Shown in pieces: positions 1-10,431 of a stretch of 64,000 bases of DNA. The first letter of the stretch is position 1. Every line of letters starts with the position of its first letter. Source of the stretch: Zingiber officinale (Eukaryota > Streptophyta > Magnoliopsida > Zingiberales > Zingiberaceae). The notes beneath the pieces were generated by a model. That model saw nothing but the letters and a program-made list of their open reading frames with translations, was not told the origin of the DNA and made no database searches. The stretch lies in assembly GCF_018446385.1 (NCBI RefSeq), contig NC_055991.1, forward strand, positions 118,463,794 to 118,527,793. Reading direction: 5' to 3'. A program made the translations under genes and the position numbers.

Positions 1-440
1 CCACCGGATCACTTATAATGCAGATTTTAATTAAGCTTGTAGTGCAGATTTCTTAGAGTTTAAAATGCAGATTCCTTTAGAGCAGATTTCTTTAGAGCTT
101 GTAGTGCAGATTTCTTAAGAGCTTATGGTGCAGATTTCTTTAAAGTTTATAGTGCAGATTTTTGGTGGAACTTGTAGTGCAGATTTTTGGTGGAATTTAT
201 AGTGCAGATTTTTGGTGGAACTTACAGTGCAATTTTTAAAGAAAAAGATTATAATGCAGTTTGGTTAAGTATTATAGTGCAGAATTTATGTTTGCATAGT
301 ATGTAGAAATAGTGTAGCATAGAATGCAGAATCTTGATTAGTATAATATGCAGAATTTTGATTAGCATAGTATGCATATTTTTGTTTATGCATTTCAAAG
401 TTAGAATTTGTTTAAACATTTTAGTTTTTAAAGAAGAATT
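1..440. repeat. degenerate ~30-bp tandem repeats
   Basis: About ten imperfect copies of a roughly 30-bp unit containing AGTGCAGATTT, with variants such as TTTTTGGTGGAACTT between them. The array runs from the window edge into the gypsy LTR remnant and is probably a minisatellite in its upstream part. No coding frame spans it. Confidence 0.6.
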
Positions 441-1594
441 CTTTTATTAGAGGTATTAACAAGTATAAGAAAGATAAAAAAGAAAGAAAGAAAAAGGTCA
501 AGGCCTTAAGTAGATCCCAAAGTCAAGACTTTAGGGATTTTGGCACACAAGGTGCTCGTTAAAATGCCAAGGCATTTAAAGAAGAAGTAATTAAGATAAA
601 TCAGCTTATAAATCAGTATTTTACTTTTATCAGTGGCACTGTGCTGGACTCTTAGTTGTCCTTGGGTTGGGCTCCCATAGTCGTCCCTAGGTTTAGATAA
701 CCTAGTAGTAACGGTACGACCGACGGTCGACAACCCGAGGGTCGCCAAATGGGCCGCCAAATGGGTCGCCAAATGGGTCGGGTCGTTATAATAGTAAACC
801 CTACTAGATTCGGGATTAGCTACCTTGGGTCTAGTTAGGGATGCGCGCATAGCAAATACAGTTGACGCGCCCAAGAAGAAAGTTGATTATTATTTTGAAG
901 TATTATAAGTATAAGTTTTTGAACAAGTAAAATAAGTTTCACATAAGTATAAAAGTATTAAAGAAGAAGTTTTTAAACAAGTGAAATAAAAGAATAAGTT
1001 TAGAACAAATGAAATAAGTTTCATTTTATTTTAAAAGCAGCAAGTTGAGTTTTCTTTTATGCTAGCATGTCATTTAGATTAGCTTACTGTTCTTTGCTAT
1101 TTTCTGAGCATGAGTAGCTTTACATGTTTAGCATTTCAGCCTGTTTGATTCCTTTATTATTAGATGAGCATGAGTAGTCTTCAGTAAGTAATCAGTTAGA
1201 TCATGTTATAGATATATGTACATGCATATCGAGATTTTGTGAGTTAGATAGCGCTTACTAAGCAATTTTGCTTATAGTTGCATTTCCTCTTACTGCAGAT
1301 AAAGGAAAGGAAAAGTTATAGCAAAGGAAGGCGACAAGGAGGTGCGGATGGATGTGTGATGCCTGGACTATAGAAGCCTTGGGACCTAGCATAAGAATTT
1401 ATTAAGATTGTCATTTATTAAGAATGTATTAGATGAGTCATTTAGTCTTTCGCTGCTAGTTAATTGTATGTTTTGAGTTCTCCGAGAGTTTTAGGAATTA
1501 CTATCAACATGTGAACAAGGATAGTTAAGTAAAGTTAGTAGTCCAATAGCGCTCCACCCTCACAGTCCAATAGCGAGGAGGGTGGGGTGTTACA
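1..1594 (+). mobile_element. Ty3/gypsy LTR remnant
   Basis: Positions 620-880 match the LTRs of the complete gypsy element at 51780-51960 and 58960-59120. Shared blocks include the 'ggttgggctccca' and 'tagggatgcgcgcatagcaa' stretches. The remnant ends in TTACA at 1594 after a GGAGGGTGGGG block, comparable with the TTACA end of the complete LTR. It is a diverged relative in plus orientation. Only the LTR is visible, and its left end is outside the window, so it may be a solo LTR or the 3' LTR of an element to the left. It interrupts the left end of the copia gag region that starts at 1595. Confidence 0.7.
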
Positions 1595-1946
1595 TTTCTA
1601 CTAGCTCCCCCTGGATCATAGCCTCGATATGGTCTATCGAGGTAATGTATTTGATCCTTGGGGATCCAATATTGACCAAGTCCAGCTTGATTGATCATGT
1701 TGGACTTGGGTACCCATGCTTGGACTGATTTACTATTTGGTCTGTTTACTAAGGATAGATAAGATCTATATTTTTTTTGGTTTTATATCCTAGCCCAATT
1801 TTATTGTAAACGGCTCTTTGTGTCCCAAGAATTAGGTCAAGGTTCTTGGAGCCTAAAGAAAACCGTTCTAACGTTTTCTCCAAATCCTTAACCTAAGTTT
1901 TCAGACTAGAATTTTCTTCCTCAAGTTTTTGGACTTGAGTTGAACT

Positions 1947-3241
1947 TCAAGTCTGAACTGGGTCAGGCAAGGTTTTGGAGTTAGTCATTTCTTTAAGGAC
2001 TGCTACTTCCTTTAGAAGTGACTTGACCCTAATATTCGATTTTCCTAATTTACGTAATAAATAATTAACTAAATTATCTAGTCGAGAAATACTTATAGCG
2101 GGGTCTGGCCCTTCGGAAACGGATACAGATCCGTGGCTTCTTTTCGATTCTGCTTTCGACTCGCTTTCGTTCTCGGACACATCGATCTGGTCCCGGGCCA
2201 TCAGTGCGAGGAGACTCGTCTGATCGAGTTCGTCGTCGGTATCTTCTGAGGATGATTCGTCCCATGTCGCTTTGAGGGCCTTCTTCCTTCGCATCTTTGC
2301 GTCCTTCTGATTAGGGCAGTTGGCCTTGATGTGCCCCTTCTGGTTGCACCTGTAGCAGATCATCTCGAACTTAACTTTTGAATTGGGTTGAATCTCTTGG
2401 ATTGTACTGCCTTCTTTAGGTCTCTTTTGTTGAAGCCCTTCTTCTTCTTGTAGAGCTTCTTCACGAGGTTTACAAGCTCGGTTGTCAGTTCATCGTCTTC
2501 ATTGTCTGAGTCGGGTTCTTCTTCCGACTCGTGTTCAGTTCTTCGTCGTGATCTAGGTTCGCGAGTTCTGCTGGTACCTGCAAGCAAAGCTACACCTTTC
2601 TCGATTGGTTGTGCATTAGTCTGCTCATGTAGTTCAAACTCAGAAAATAATTCATCTAATTTTATACAAGATAAATCTTTGGAGACTTTGTAGGCATCTA
2701 CCATTGATGCCCACAATATACTCCTTGGAAAAGCATTAAGAGCATACCTGACAATATCCCTATTTTTGACTTTTTGCCCGATTCCGTGGAGAGAGCTGAG
2801 GATGTCTTGAATATGTGCGTGGAGTGAACTTGTCGTCTCACCTTCCTGCATCTTTAGATTATATAGTTTATTAAACAATAAGTCACGTTTACTTACTTTG
2901 GTGTCTGAGGTGCCCTCGTGCAATTCTATCAATTTCTCCCACAGCTCCTTTGCGGTTGAAAACGGGCCAACTCTGTTGAGCTCCTCTTTGGTCAGGCCAC
3001 ATTGTAGGGTGCAGGTCGCTCTTGCATCGGCTTCCACCTTTTTCATTAGGGATGGTTCCCAATTTTCGCAGGGTGTAGGCTTGCCGTCTTCGTTGGTTGG
3101 TAGTTGCAATCCAGTCTTGACGATCATCCGCGTCTCGAACTGGATTTTGAGAAAAGTTTCCATCCATCCCTTCCAGTACCCGAAATCATCTTCGGTGAAG
3201 AGCGGGGGACGAACGGTGCTGAAACCCTCTTGTTGGGCCAT
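1947..3241 (-). pseudogene. copia gag, frameshifted (copy 1)
   Basis: Capsid/nucleocapsid protein of a copia-type retrotransposon, forming virus-like particles around element RNA. The ATG is at 3241 (N-terminus MAQQEGFSTVRPPLF). The capsid domain follows, with motifs such as CTLQCGLTKEELNRVGPF and LHEGTSDTKVSKRDLL. The first frame stops at 2360. A second frame from about 2363 carries an intact CX2CX4HX4C zinc knuckle (CYRCNQKGHIKANC) and an acidic Ser-rich tail, so one frameshift lies near 2360-2400. The degenerate tail towards 1600 could encode a coiled coil. There is no pol downstream. It pairs with the gag at 5411-6730, which has different lesions. Confidence 0.8.
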
Positions 3242-3483
3242 TGATAGTATGCAAAAACAACAAAAAGAAGAAGAAATGTCCCAAGACTAGGTCTTGGATT
3301 AGCAATGCGGGAAATAAAGTTAAGACTACGAGCTTGAGAGGTGTTGCGCCAACTTCGAGCAAAAATCGATTCGTAAAAAGAATTAGAATGTAGCTATTGA
3401 GCTAGATTCTAATTGACTCCGTAAAATTGAAAACACCACGAAAAATTGCATGATTGGTGGTTGCACCAGATCAACGCGACCCT

Positions 3484-3497
3484 GATCTGATACCAAT
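3484..3497 (-). other. primer-binding site
   Basis: On the minus strand it reads ATTGGTATCAGATC, next to the LTR edge. It is complementary to the 3' end of plant initiator methionine tRNA, the usual copia primer. Confidence 0.8.
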
Positions 3498-3620
3498 TGT
3501 TGGATCGAAAGCGTTAGGGGGTGAATAGCGCTCGTGGCTTTCACTTTTCGTTTCGGAAATCTTACGAGTAATGCAGCGAAAATAAATAAAAGACAGACAC
3601 ACAAAAGACTCCAAGATTTA

Positions 3621-3655
3621 CTTGGTTCGAAGCCTGTGACGACTCCTACTCCAAG
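3621..3655 (-). other. predicted LTR RNA stem-loop
   Basis: Sense strand: outer arms CTTGG and CCAAG enclose an inner GGAG/CTTC stem (one G-U pair), followed by TAAATC. It occupies the same place as the stem-loops of the other copia LTRs in this window. Confidence 0.45.
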
Positions 3656-3885
3656 ACCCGCGATCGTTGATCACTTTCGGTGGGAAACAACTATAAGTTC
3701 GTAAATCTTTACAAACAGGTGAGTACAAATATAAGCTTGAAAGAAAAGTTATACCGACAAACTACAAAAGATGAAAGTGATTGCCGATTGTCGGAGCAGC
3801 AGAGTGTAGTCAAAGGTTTCGGAGCAGCACACCAGATCACAAGTTCTTCTGTTCAAGTTGATTTTAAGCTGCACCCCGAGGCTCC

Positions 3886-3895
3886 CTTTTATAGC
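3886..3895 (-). promoter_or_regulatory. LTR TATA box
   Basis: CTATAAAAGGG on the minus strand, about 60 bp downstream (in sense) of the palindrome cluster and about 390 bp before the LTR 3' end. Confidence 0.55.
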
Positions 3896-3949
3896 TCTGC
3901 AAAAACTGATCCAGATCCCCAAGGCTCGGGATCAAGTTTAACCTGAGGC

Positions 3950-4265
3950 GGATCGGTCGACCGATCACCGGTTCGGTCGACCAATCAGATGACCTCGACC
4001 TCATTTGATCCGCTCGCTCCACTTCGATCCGATCAACTTTTATCCGAGGTTCGGTCGACCGATAACCAGGTTCGGTCGACCGAACAGCTGCTCTGACTCA
4101 GTCCACCCGACATGATCTAGTCGACGTCCATCCTAGGTTCAGTCAATCGATCCCTAGGTCTGGTCGACCGATCCCCTGGTCGAGCCCGGTCCAACCTCCG
4201 GAAATCTGATCTGCTAGCTTGGGAGTTCAGTCGACCGATCCCAAGGTTCGGTCGACCGATCCCAG
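3950..4265. repeat. palindrome cluster, core TCGGTCGACCGA
   Basis: About seven copies of GGTTCGGTCGACCGATC and close variants, spaced 20-60 bp apart with unrelated spacers. Each word is its own reverse complement at the core. The cluster lies in U3 directly upstream of the TATA box. Confidence 0.8.
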
Positions 4266-5410
4266 TCAGTCCTAACCCTGCATGAAAATATTAGTTTCCT
4301 GCAAAACAGAGTTCGAACACAAAAGATAATAGAAATAAATTTGACAGTCTCCAAACCGTCCGGGTCTGACTTCGGATTTCCAACCGAAAAACTCTAGGTC
4401 GACCCGACGCCTACTGTTCCCTCTGCGGGGAGCGCGTCCTCACCTACTCCTCTCAGGAGAGTTACATGATGCCAGCTCAATCCTCCAGATCGACTGGACT
4501 TTTGCTCGGTGCTCGATGCTTCCGGACTTTCTGCAGGACTTCCGCTTCCCGGCTCGTCCAGTCTTCCACCTGGTTCGCAACACTAGGACTTTCCACCTAG
4601 GGTTACCACCCCCTAGGACTTTTGCCTGAAGCCCTCGACCCGCCAAGACTTTCCGCATAGGGTTACCGCCCCCTATGACCTAGGGTTACCCCCCCTAGAG
4701 TTTTCCCCTTGCCTAACCGCAGCTAGGACTTTCCTGAAACACTCAATCATACACATTAGATAACAATTAAACTTAACTTTGAATCCCTTTGCCATTATCA
4801 AAACTTGAGTTCGATCGTCGGATGCTTCCCGCACCAACAACTTCCAGGCTGTGGGAGGCACTAGGCCTTCTTGGGTATGGGATCATCCACCACTTCTAGA
4901 CAAAGCCTTTCAAAGAAATTAGATATTTAATTTTCCTTTTGAAATCCTTAGGTCTAACTGATCAAGTGTAAATTACGCCTAGGTCCTTATTTATCCTAGT
5001 CTAAGCATGCATAATTAAAAGAGCAGTAAATCAAGTATCAAGCAAATATATCTATTGATAAAAATGATCTTTCTATTGGCTCCCCCTGGATCATAGCCTC
5101 GATAGGGTCTATCAAGGTAATGGATTTGATCCTTGAGGATTAAATATTGACCCAGTCCAACTTGATTAACCAAGTTCAACTTGGGGACCCATGCTTGGAC
5201 TAATTATCTATTAGTTCTATTTATAATTGATAAATAAGACTTGTATTTGCGTTTAGTCTTAAATCCAAGTCCGGACCGGTTGTAAACAGCTCGCTATTTT
5301 CCAAGAATCAGATCAAGATTCTTGGAACCCAGAGTAAACCGTTCCAACGTGTCCTTTAGTTCCTTGACTTGATTTTTCAGGCTAGAATTCTCTTCTTCAA
5401 GCTTTTGGAC

Positions 5411-6730
5411 TTAAGTTAAGGTTCTAGTCTGAATGGGATCAGTCAAGGAGCTAGGGTCAGTCACTTCTTTAAGGGTTGTTACCTCCTTTTGAAATGATTT
5501 GACCCGGATATTTGATTTAGTTATCTTACGCATTAAATAATTAATTAGATTGTAAAGTTTATCTATTTGACAAGTACTTACAGCGGGTTTAGGCCCTTCA
5601 AAAACGGATACAGATCCGTGGGTTCGGTCGAACTCAACTTTTGATTCGCTCTCGGTTTCTGATTCATCAACTTGTTCCCAGGCTGTCAGTGCAAGAAAGC
5701 TCGTCTGCTCGAGCTCTTCATCAGAATCTTCTGACAATGATTCATCCCAAGTTGCTTGTAGTGCTTTCTTTTTCCTTTGCTTCTTTGCTTCCTTTTGGTT
5801 TGGCCAGTTGGCTTTTACGTGTCCCTTTTAGTTGCATCCATAGCAGGTTACTTCGAACTTGACTCTTGGACTGGCTTGCACCGTCTTGGACTGAATCACC
5901 TTTTTAATGTCCTTCTTTGTGAATCCCTTCTTCTTTTTGTAGAGCTTGCATACTAGGTTGACGAATTCAGCTGATATCTCGTCGTCGTCATCTTCTAAGT
6001 CTGGTTCTTCTTCTAATTCTGGTTCAATTTTATGCTTTGTTTTTGCTTCACGGGTTCTGCTTGTACTTGCAATCAAGGCAATACCCTTCTCGGCTGAGCG
6101 TGCATTAGTCTGTTCATGTAATTCAAATTCGAAAAAAAGTTTGTCTAACTTAATTAAAGAAAGATCCTTGGATACCTTGTAAACATCTACCATAGATGCC
6201 CACAAGGTATTCCTTGGAAAAGCATTTAACGCATACCTGATTATGTCGCGGTTCTCCACCTTCTGTCTGATGTCGTGGAGGTTGTTGAGGAGGTCTTGTA
6301 TACAATCATGAAGTTGGCTCGCTGACTCACCTTCCTGCATTTTCATGTTATACAATTTATTCAAAAGCAAATCACGTTTGCTTACCTTTGTATCAGAAGT
6401 GCCCTCGTGTAGTCCGATCAGTTTTTCACACATCTCTTTTGCGCTTAAGAACAGGTCGACTCGGTTTAACTCTTCCTTTGTCAGTCCACATTGAAGAGTG
6501 CATGTTGCTTTGGCATTGGCTTCGACCTTCTTTATTGTGCTTGCATCCCAGTTCTCGCATGAAACTAGTTTTCCCATGCCGTCGAGTGGGAGTGTAATTC
6601 CAGTTTTGATGATCATCCACATCTCGAATTGGATTTGAAGATACGACTCTATTCGGCCCTTCCAGTAGTCGAAATCTTCATCGGTAAAGAGCAGAGGTCG
6701 AGTTGTGCTATATCCTTCTTGATGGGCCAT
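5411..6730 (-). pseudogene. copia gag with stop in zinc knuckle (copy 2)
   Basis: Same gag family as 1947-3241. The start chosen is the ATG at 6730 (MAHQEGYSTTRPLLF), which aligns with the other copy; the frame is open a little further upstream. Capsid motifs include CTLQCGLTKEELNRVDLF and LHEGTSDTKVSKRDLL. A UAG at 5828-5830 falls inside the knuckle, directly after CYGCN. Beyond it the same frame continues to 5411 with an acidic Ser-rich tail. The last knuckle cysteine has also become Trp (KANWPN). Two independent hits on the RNA-binding knuckle suggest long decay. Confidence 0.8.
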
Positions 6731-6988
6731 TAAAGTAGAAAAATAACTTGCAACAAAGAACCAAGGAAACATGCTCCAAGACTTGGTCTTGGATTAGTAG
6801 TGCGGGATAAAGAAAAACAAAGACGTGAACTCAAGTGATGTTGCACCAACTTCGAGTGGAAAAAACTCGATTGTGATAAGACCAGATCGGAAGACAACAA
6901 TTTTACCGATTTCGATCGACTCCGAAAAATTAAAAATTACCACAAAAAATTGCTTGAATGGTGGTTTCACCAATTCAAAGCGACCCCG

Positions 6989-7001
6989 CCCTGATACCAA
7001 T
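6989..7001 (-). other. primer-binding site
   Basis: Minus strand ATTGGTATCAGGG, next to the LTR edge at 7002; initiator-Met tRNA type. Confidence 0.75.
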
Positions 7002-7125
7002 TGTTGGATCGAAAGCGCTAGAGGGGGTGAATAGCGCTCGTGGCTTTCACTTACGTTTTGAAAGACTATGAGTAAAATGTAGCAAAAAATTAAATGACAA
7101 TTGAAAACACGGACACCAAGATTTA

Positions 7126-7159
7126 CTTGGTTCGGAGCCTATGGTAACTCTTACTCCAA
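7126..7159 (-). other. predicted LTR RNA stem-loop
   Basis: Sense strand: TTGG/CCAA outer arms and an inner GAG/CTC stem, followed by TAAATC. Confidence 0.4.
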
Positions 7160-7387
7160 AGCCCACGCTCATTGAGCGTTTACTTTGGGCAATCACTATA
7201 AGCTCAGAAACTTACAACTTGAAATACAAATTAAAGCAGTAATGAAATTATACCAACAACAGAAAATACAGAATTTAAAGCTTAGGTCATCGGTGTCTTG
7301 TCACAGCTTTGTCGGATCGTCCTTTGAGCGGCACACGGAATAATGGTTGCATGTTTGTTGTTGTTCTTAGCTGCTGCTCGAGATCTG

Positions 7388-7396
7388 CTTATAAAG
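7388..7396 (-). promoter_or_regulatory. LTR TATA box
   Basis: Sense CTTTATAAG, directly downstream of the GGCGCC cluster. Confidence 0.5.
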
Positions 7397-7398
7397 CC

Positions 7399-7640
7399 TG
7401 TAGAGGGTGCCTCCAACACCATGGAGGGCGCCCTCAACCCCGCCAAAAACGCCGTGTCGATAAGCCTTGACTCCTTCATGACTTATCAGCCTGAGGGCGC
7501 CTCCAACCGCATGGAGGGCGCCCTCGTGCTAGTGTGCAAGACGCCCTCAAGCTCCATGAGGGCGCCCTCGCGCCTTACTGCGAGGTTGTTTCTCCAGGTC
7601 ACCCGAGGCACCTCCAAGCTCCATGGAGGGTGCCTCGGGT
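7399..7640. repeat. palindrome cluster, core GGAGGGCGCCCTC
   Basis: About six words of the GAGGGCGCCCTC type or close variants (for example near 7424, 7513 and 7560), plus a CATGG-centred dyad near 7622. It holds the same U3 position as the TCGGTCGACCGA cluster in the neighbouring LTR. Confidence 0.75.
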
Positions 7641-8278
7641 ACTGTTCATCCGAGGCAAACACATCCAATTCACTTCCTGCAAAATATGTTAGTCCAAGAA
7701 ACTAACCATACCCTGCAAAACAAAGCTAGCACAATATAAACATGATAAATAACATATTTGACAGTCTTCGAACTATCCGATTCTGACTTTAGATTTCTGT
7801 CCGGAAACCCTAGGCCGAATCGACCCCTACTGTTCCCTCATCGAGAAACACGTCCTCACTTACTCCACTCAGGAGAGTATACATGTTGCCGGACCGGTCC
7901 TCCAGACTGACTGGACTTTTGCTCAGCGCCCGAGACTCCAAGACTTTCTGCTGGGCGTTCGCTCCATAACCCGTCCAGTCTTCCACCTGGTTCATGACAC
8001 CAGGACTTTCCACCTAAGGTTACCAACCCCCTAGGACTTTTGCCCGAAGCCCTCGACCCATTAAGAATTTCTGCCTAGGGTTATCACCCCTACGACCTAG
8101 GGTTACCACCCCCTAGGGGTTTCCACCTGCCTAACTGCAGCTAGGACTTTTGCCTAAGTACCCTTAGGACTTTCTTACAAACTCATTCAACCACGTTAGA
8201 CCATAAATGACCTTAATTTTGAATCCTTTGCCATTATCAAAACTTAGATTCGATTGTCGGATGCTTCCCGCACCAACA

Positions 8279-8903
8279 GCTATGGAAGAAAAATCTGTTA
8301 AGATTTTTCATAATAAAATTCTATTATGATTTTATATAATAGAATTCTATTATGATTTTTCATAACAGAATTCTGTTGCGATTTTTCATAACAAAATTTT
8401 ATTATGATTTTATCGGGTCTGGGGTTTATGCATTATTTATAGGGATCATTATAAACCTATTGTACAACAACAATCACAAGAATAATTAGATGTGATTCTC
8501 TTATATAGAAAGAATTCTAATAAAGCTTCAGTCATTTTTGTAGAGTATGCACGTCGCCGAACTACAGTAACTCTTCTTCTTTCTCTTCTTCTTCTCTTTT
8601 CTCGTGTTTGCTCTCCTTTTGTGAGTCTTTGTCTTGTTACTCCACACAATCTCTTTTCTCTCTTCGTTTTCTTCTGCACATTAGAGGCTGAGAGGTGTTG
8701 CCCCTCTTTATGCAACAATTGCTTTGTGGAGTAGGCACATCGCCGAACAATGGTAACTCTTCTTCTTTCTTTTCTTCTTCTCCTTTCTCGTGTTTGCTCT
8801 CCTTTTGTGCGTCTTTGTCTTGTTGCTCCACACGATCTCTTTTCTCTATTCCTCTTCTTCTACATGTTAGAGGTTGAGAGGTGTTGCCCCTCTTTGTGCA
8901 ACA
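8279..8903 (+). mobile_element. element H 5' LTR, 5'-truncated
   Basis: Matches the 3' LTR at 43261-43733 and, inverted, the LTR fragment at 49914-50162. It begins inside the LTR at the 'tatggaagaaaaatctg' block because the preceding insertion ends at 8278, and ends at ...GCAACA (8903). It contains EcoRI-type palindromes (8285-8405), a TATA-like TTATTTATAGG near 8433 and an internal ~186-bp duplication. Confidence 0.75.
8285..8405. repeat. palindrome cluster, core ACAGAATTCTGT
   Basis: Three to four degenerate ~27-bp units alternating AGAATTCTGTTA-like words with GATTTTTCATAA. It is upstream of the TATA-like TTATTTATAGG. The same array occurs at 43316-43440 and inverted at 49985-50105. Confidence 0.7.
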
Positions 8904-8910
8904 ATTGGTT
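8539..8910 (+). repeat. 186-bp direct duplication across LTR end
   Basis: 8539-8724 and 8725-8910 are near-identical tandem copies of the LTR 3' part. The first copy carries its own LTR terminus (GCAACA ending at 8717) followed by ATTGCTTT, which resembles the start of the PBS. The second ends at the functional LTR/PBS junction (8903/8904). Confidence 0.8.
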
Positions 8911-8917
8911 TCAGAGC
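8904..8917 (+). other. primer-binding site of element H
   Basis: ATTGGTTTCAGAGC: initiator-Met type with one substitution (usual form ATTGGTATCAGAGC). Confidence 0.75.
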
Positions 8918-8943
8918 TACAGGTTTTGGAGGATTTCTTCAAC

Positions 8944-9140
8944 ATGTCGGGGATGATTTCTGCGAAGTTTGATATGGTGAAGTTTGACGGAACCAAAAAC
9001 TTCGGATTATGGCAAAGAAGAGTCAAGAACTTGTTAGTGCAATAAGGCATAGTGAAGGCGCTAGGAGAAAGGAAATCGGAAAGCATGGAGAGATCAGATT
9101 GGGATGAGCTTCAGGCAAAAGCAGTAGCAACAATTAGACT
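8944..9140 (+). pseudogene. element H gag N-terminal fragment
   Basis: The ATG at 8944 opens MSGMISAKFDMVKFDGTKNF, followed by a GLWQRRVKNLL block. It is the N-terminus of a copia gag close to that of element I (minus strand, 63909 downward). An in-frame TAA interrupts it after about 33 codons. Homology ends at about 9140, where DNA of element E-A begins on the opposite strand. The remaining gag, protease, integrase and most of RT of H are absent. Its next recognisable piece is at 38102. Confidence 0.7.
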
Positions 9141-9438
9141 TTTTTTTAGGCCTATAATTAAAATCCTTCGAGTTATTGCCTAATTTATCTACCTTCCTAG
9201 CCTTAGGGATGGTAGTCTTAGCATGATAGGCCACATGATTTCCGTTAACACTATCATGCCTCCTATTTTTATGGTAAATAGTATTAAAATGATATAAATT
9301 AGAACTAGCATGCTTTTTACCATGATTTAAAGGAATTGGCTCAATAAATGATACCTTGGGGTTTACCTAAGAAACTTCCCCTTAACTTGTGCTTCCTCCT
9401 TTAGGCTTGATCGATTTCTTCCCCTTTGGACATTGGAT

Positions 9439-10358
9439 CTAGTAATGTCTTTTTTGGTTGCAAGAAAAGCACACAATGTGCTCCTTGCTCTTCTTTATTG
9501 TGGGGGTGGTCTCCTTGGGCTTCTCCTTGCCTTTTAGTGCCACTTGACCCTTCTTCTTGGCCAATTTAGGGCACTTACTCTTGTAGTGCTCATGTTCCCT
9601 ACACTCAAAGTATATAATATGATTTTTATTATTTAACATTGAAATAGTTATACCTTCTTTCCTTGTAGGGGTGGCACCATCTTCTTCTTCTTCACTTGAT
9701 CCGGAGGTGGAGGCTTCTTCTCGCTCCAGAGTCAATGAATGATGCTCCCCTTCAATCCTAGAGGTGGAGGCCTCTTCATCTTCATCCTCTTACACATTGA
9801 ACAAAGAGTATGCTCCCTCTTTGCTCTTTTGGTTGTACTCCTTTGAGGATGAAGTTTCTTGGACTTCTTCTTCGAAAGTTGAGCATCTCTCAACTTCGGA
9901 GTCCTCTTCCTTTTGATCCAATGAGTCATCCTCTTTGGATTCTTCTTGGTTTGGTACAGTGGAGGGGACCTCATGGAGTTTAGCCAATTTGCTCCATAGC
10001 TCCTTGGCATCTTGGCGTCTTTAAATTCTCCAATTTACTTTAAAATATTACTCGACAATATGTTGACCAACACTTTGGTCACTTTGTCGTTGGCCTCGCT
10101 TCTTTGAATTTGCTCCTTGCTCCATTTGCTCTTCTTAAGAGTTTTGCCTTTTGAATTCTTTGGAGCTTCAAAGCCTTTCATCAGAGCAAACCATTGCTCC
10201 ATCTCCATCATGAAGAAGTTTTCAATTCTTGATTTCCAAGAATCGAAGCTTGTCAAAATGTATTGTGGAGGCACCCTTGTGTCGAATCCAAGTCTATCTT
10301 GGAATTCGATTTGACGTTGAGCTCTTGATGAAGTCTTCAACTTGTTCGCTTGCTTCAA
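9439..10358 (-). pseudogene. gag of E-A, multiply frameshifted
   Basis: Three minus-strand frames together resemble the gag of E. 10358-10035 carries the capsid start (SFDSWKSRIENFFMMEMEQW). 10010-9732 is a Glu/Ser-rich linker. 9735-9439 carries two zinc knuckles, one as YFECREHEHYKSKCP (first Cys lost) and one as CFSCNQKRHY with GH changed to RH and the last Cys missing. Frameshifts separate the blocks. Element-specific RNA binding was its ancestral role, and it cannot encode an intact gag now. Confidence 0.75.
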
Positions 10359-10417
10359 CTTCTTCTCCCTCTAGTTCGTTGCCCCTTCTGGTGATGATTC
10401 TAGTGAAGAGTGACCTT

Positions 10418-10431
10418 GCTCTGATACCACT
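10418..10431 (-). other. primer-binding site of E-A
   Basis: Minus strand AGTGGTATCAGAGC, next to the LTR edge at 10432. Confidence 0.8.

Larger units (their letters stand above)
1595..4839 (-). mobile_element. truncated gag-only copia element (copy 1)
   Basis: Read on the minus strand this is a 5' LTR (4839 to 3498), a PBS, a gag region and then a break at 1595, where the gypsy LTR remnant abuts. No pol and no left-hand LTR are visible. The gag region is clearly homologous to copy 2 at 5070-6730, and both begin on the left with the same 'ctccccctggatcatagcc' block. The LTR at 3498-4839 is shared with copy 2, giving an LTR-gag-LTR-gag layout. Confidence 0.75.
3498..4839 (-). mobile_element. 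copia LTR, TCGGTCGACCGA family
   Basis: 1342 bp bounded by TGTTGG at 3498 and CCAACA at 4839, with the PBS beside the 3498 edge. In the sense (minus) direction it has CTAGGACTTT-type minisatellite repeats, then a palindrome cluster (4265-3950), a TATA box CTATAAAA near 3890, a stem-loop (3655-3621) and the terminal CTATTCACCCCCTAA box. It looks shared between two internal regions, serving as the 5' LTR of copy 1 and the 3' LTR of copy 2. It differs from the LTR at 7002-8278 at many positions, above all in the cluster. Confidence 0.85.
4840..7001 (-). mobile_element. gag-only internal region (copy 2)
   Basis: 2162 bp between the LTRs at 3498-4839 and 7002-8278. Apart from a decayed gag (5411-6730) and a PBS (6989-7001) it has no coding content. 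4840-5070 is non-coding with no recognisable polypurine tract at the 3' LTR edge, which is odd for a complete element. No pol motifs are seen. Confidence 0.65.
7002..8278 (-). mobile_element. copia LTR, GGAGGGCGCCCTC family
   Basis: 1277 bp from TGTTGG at 7002 to CCAACA at 8278. It is the 5' LTR of copy 2. Ends and R-like region match the LTR at 3498-4839, but the palindrome cluster is of a different type. It abuts the truncated H LTR at 8279, so this element appears to have inserted into H's LTR, though no TSD can be shown because the other end is lost. Confidence 0.8.
9141..10431 (-). mobile_element. element E-A, truncated internal region
   Basis: Minus-strand gag region homologous to that of element E (34281-36100), followed by the PBS at 10418-10431. 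The left part and the 3' LTR of E-A are missing. A single deletion removing E-A's 3' half together with H's gag-RT segment would explain both truncations. Confidence 0.65.

Noticed and set aside
3950..4265. CRISPR-like regularly spaced repeats
   Set aside because: Spacers vary from about 20 to 60 bp, repeats are short palindromes, there are no cas genes, and the context is a plant LTR.
3498..8278. Single complete element with LTRs at 3498 and 7002
   Set aside because: Flanks (ACCAA and GCTAT) do not form a TSD, and the LTR centres differ; a recombinant tandem is more likely.
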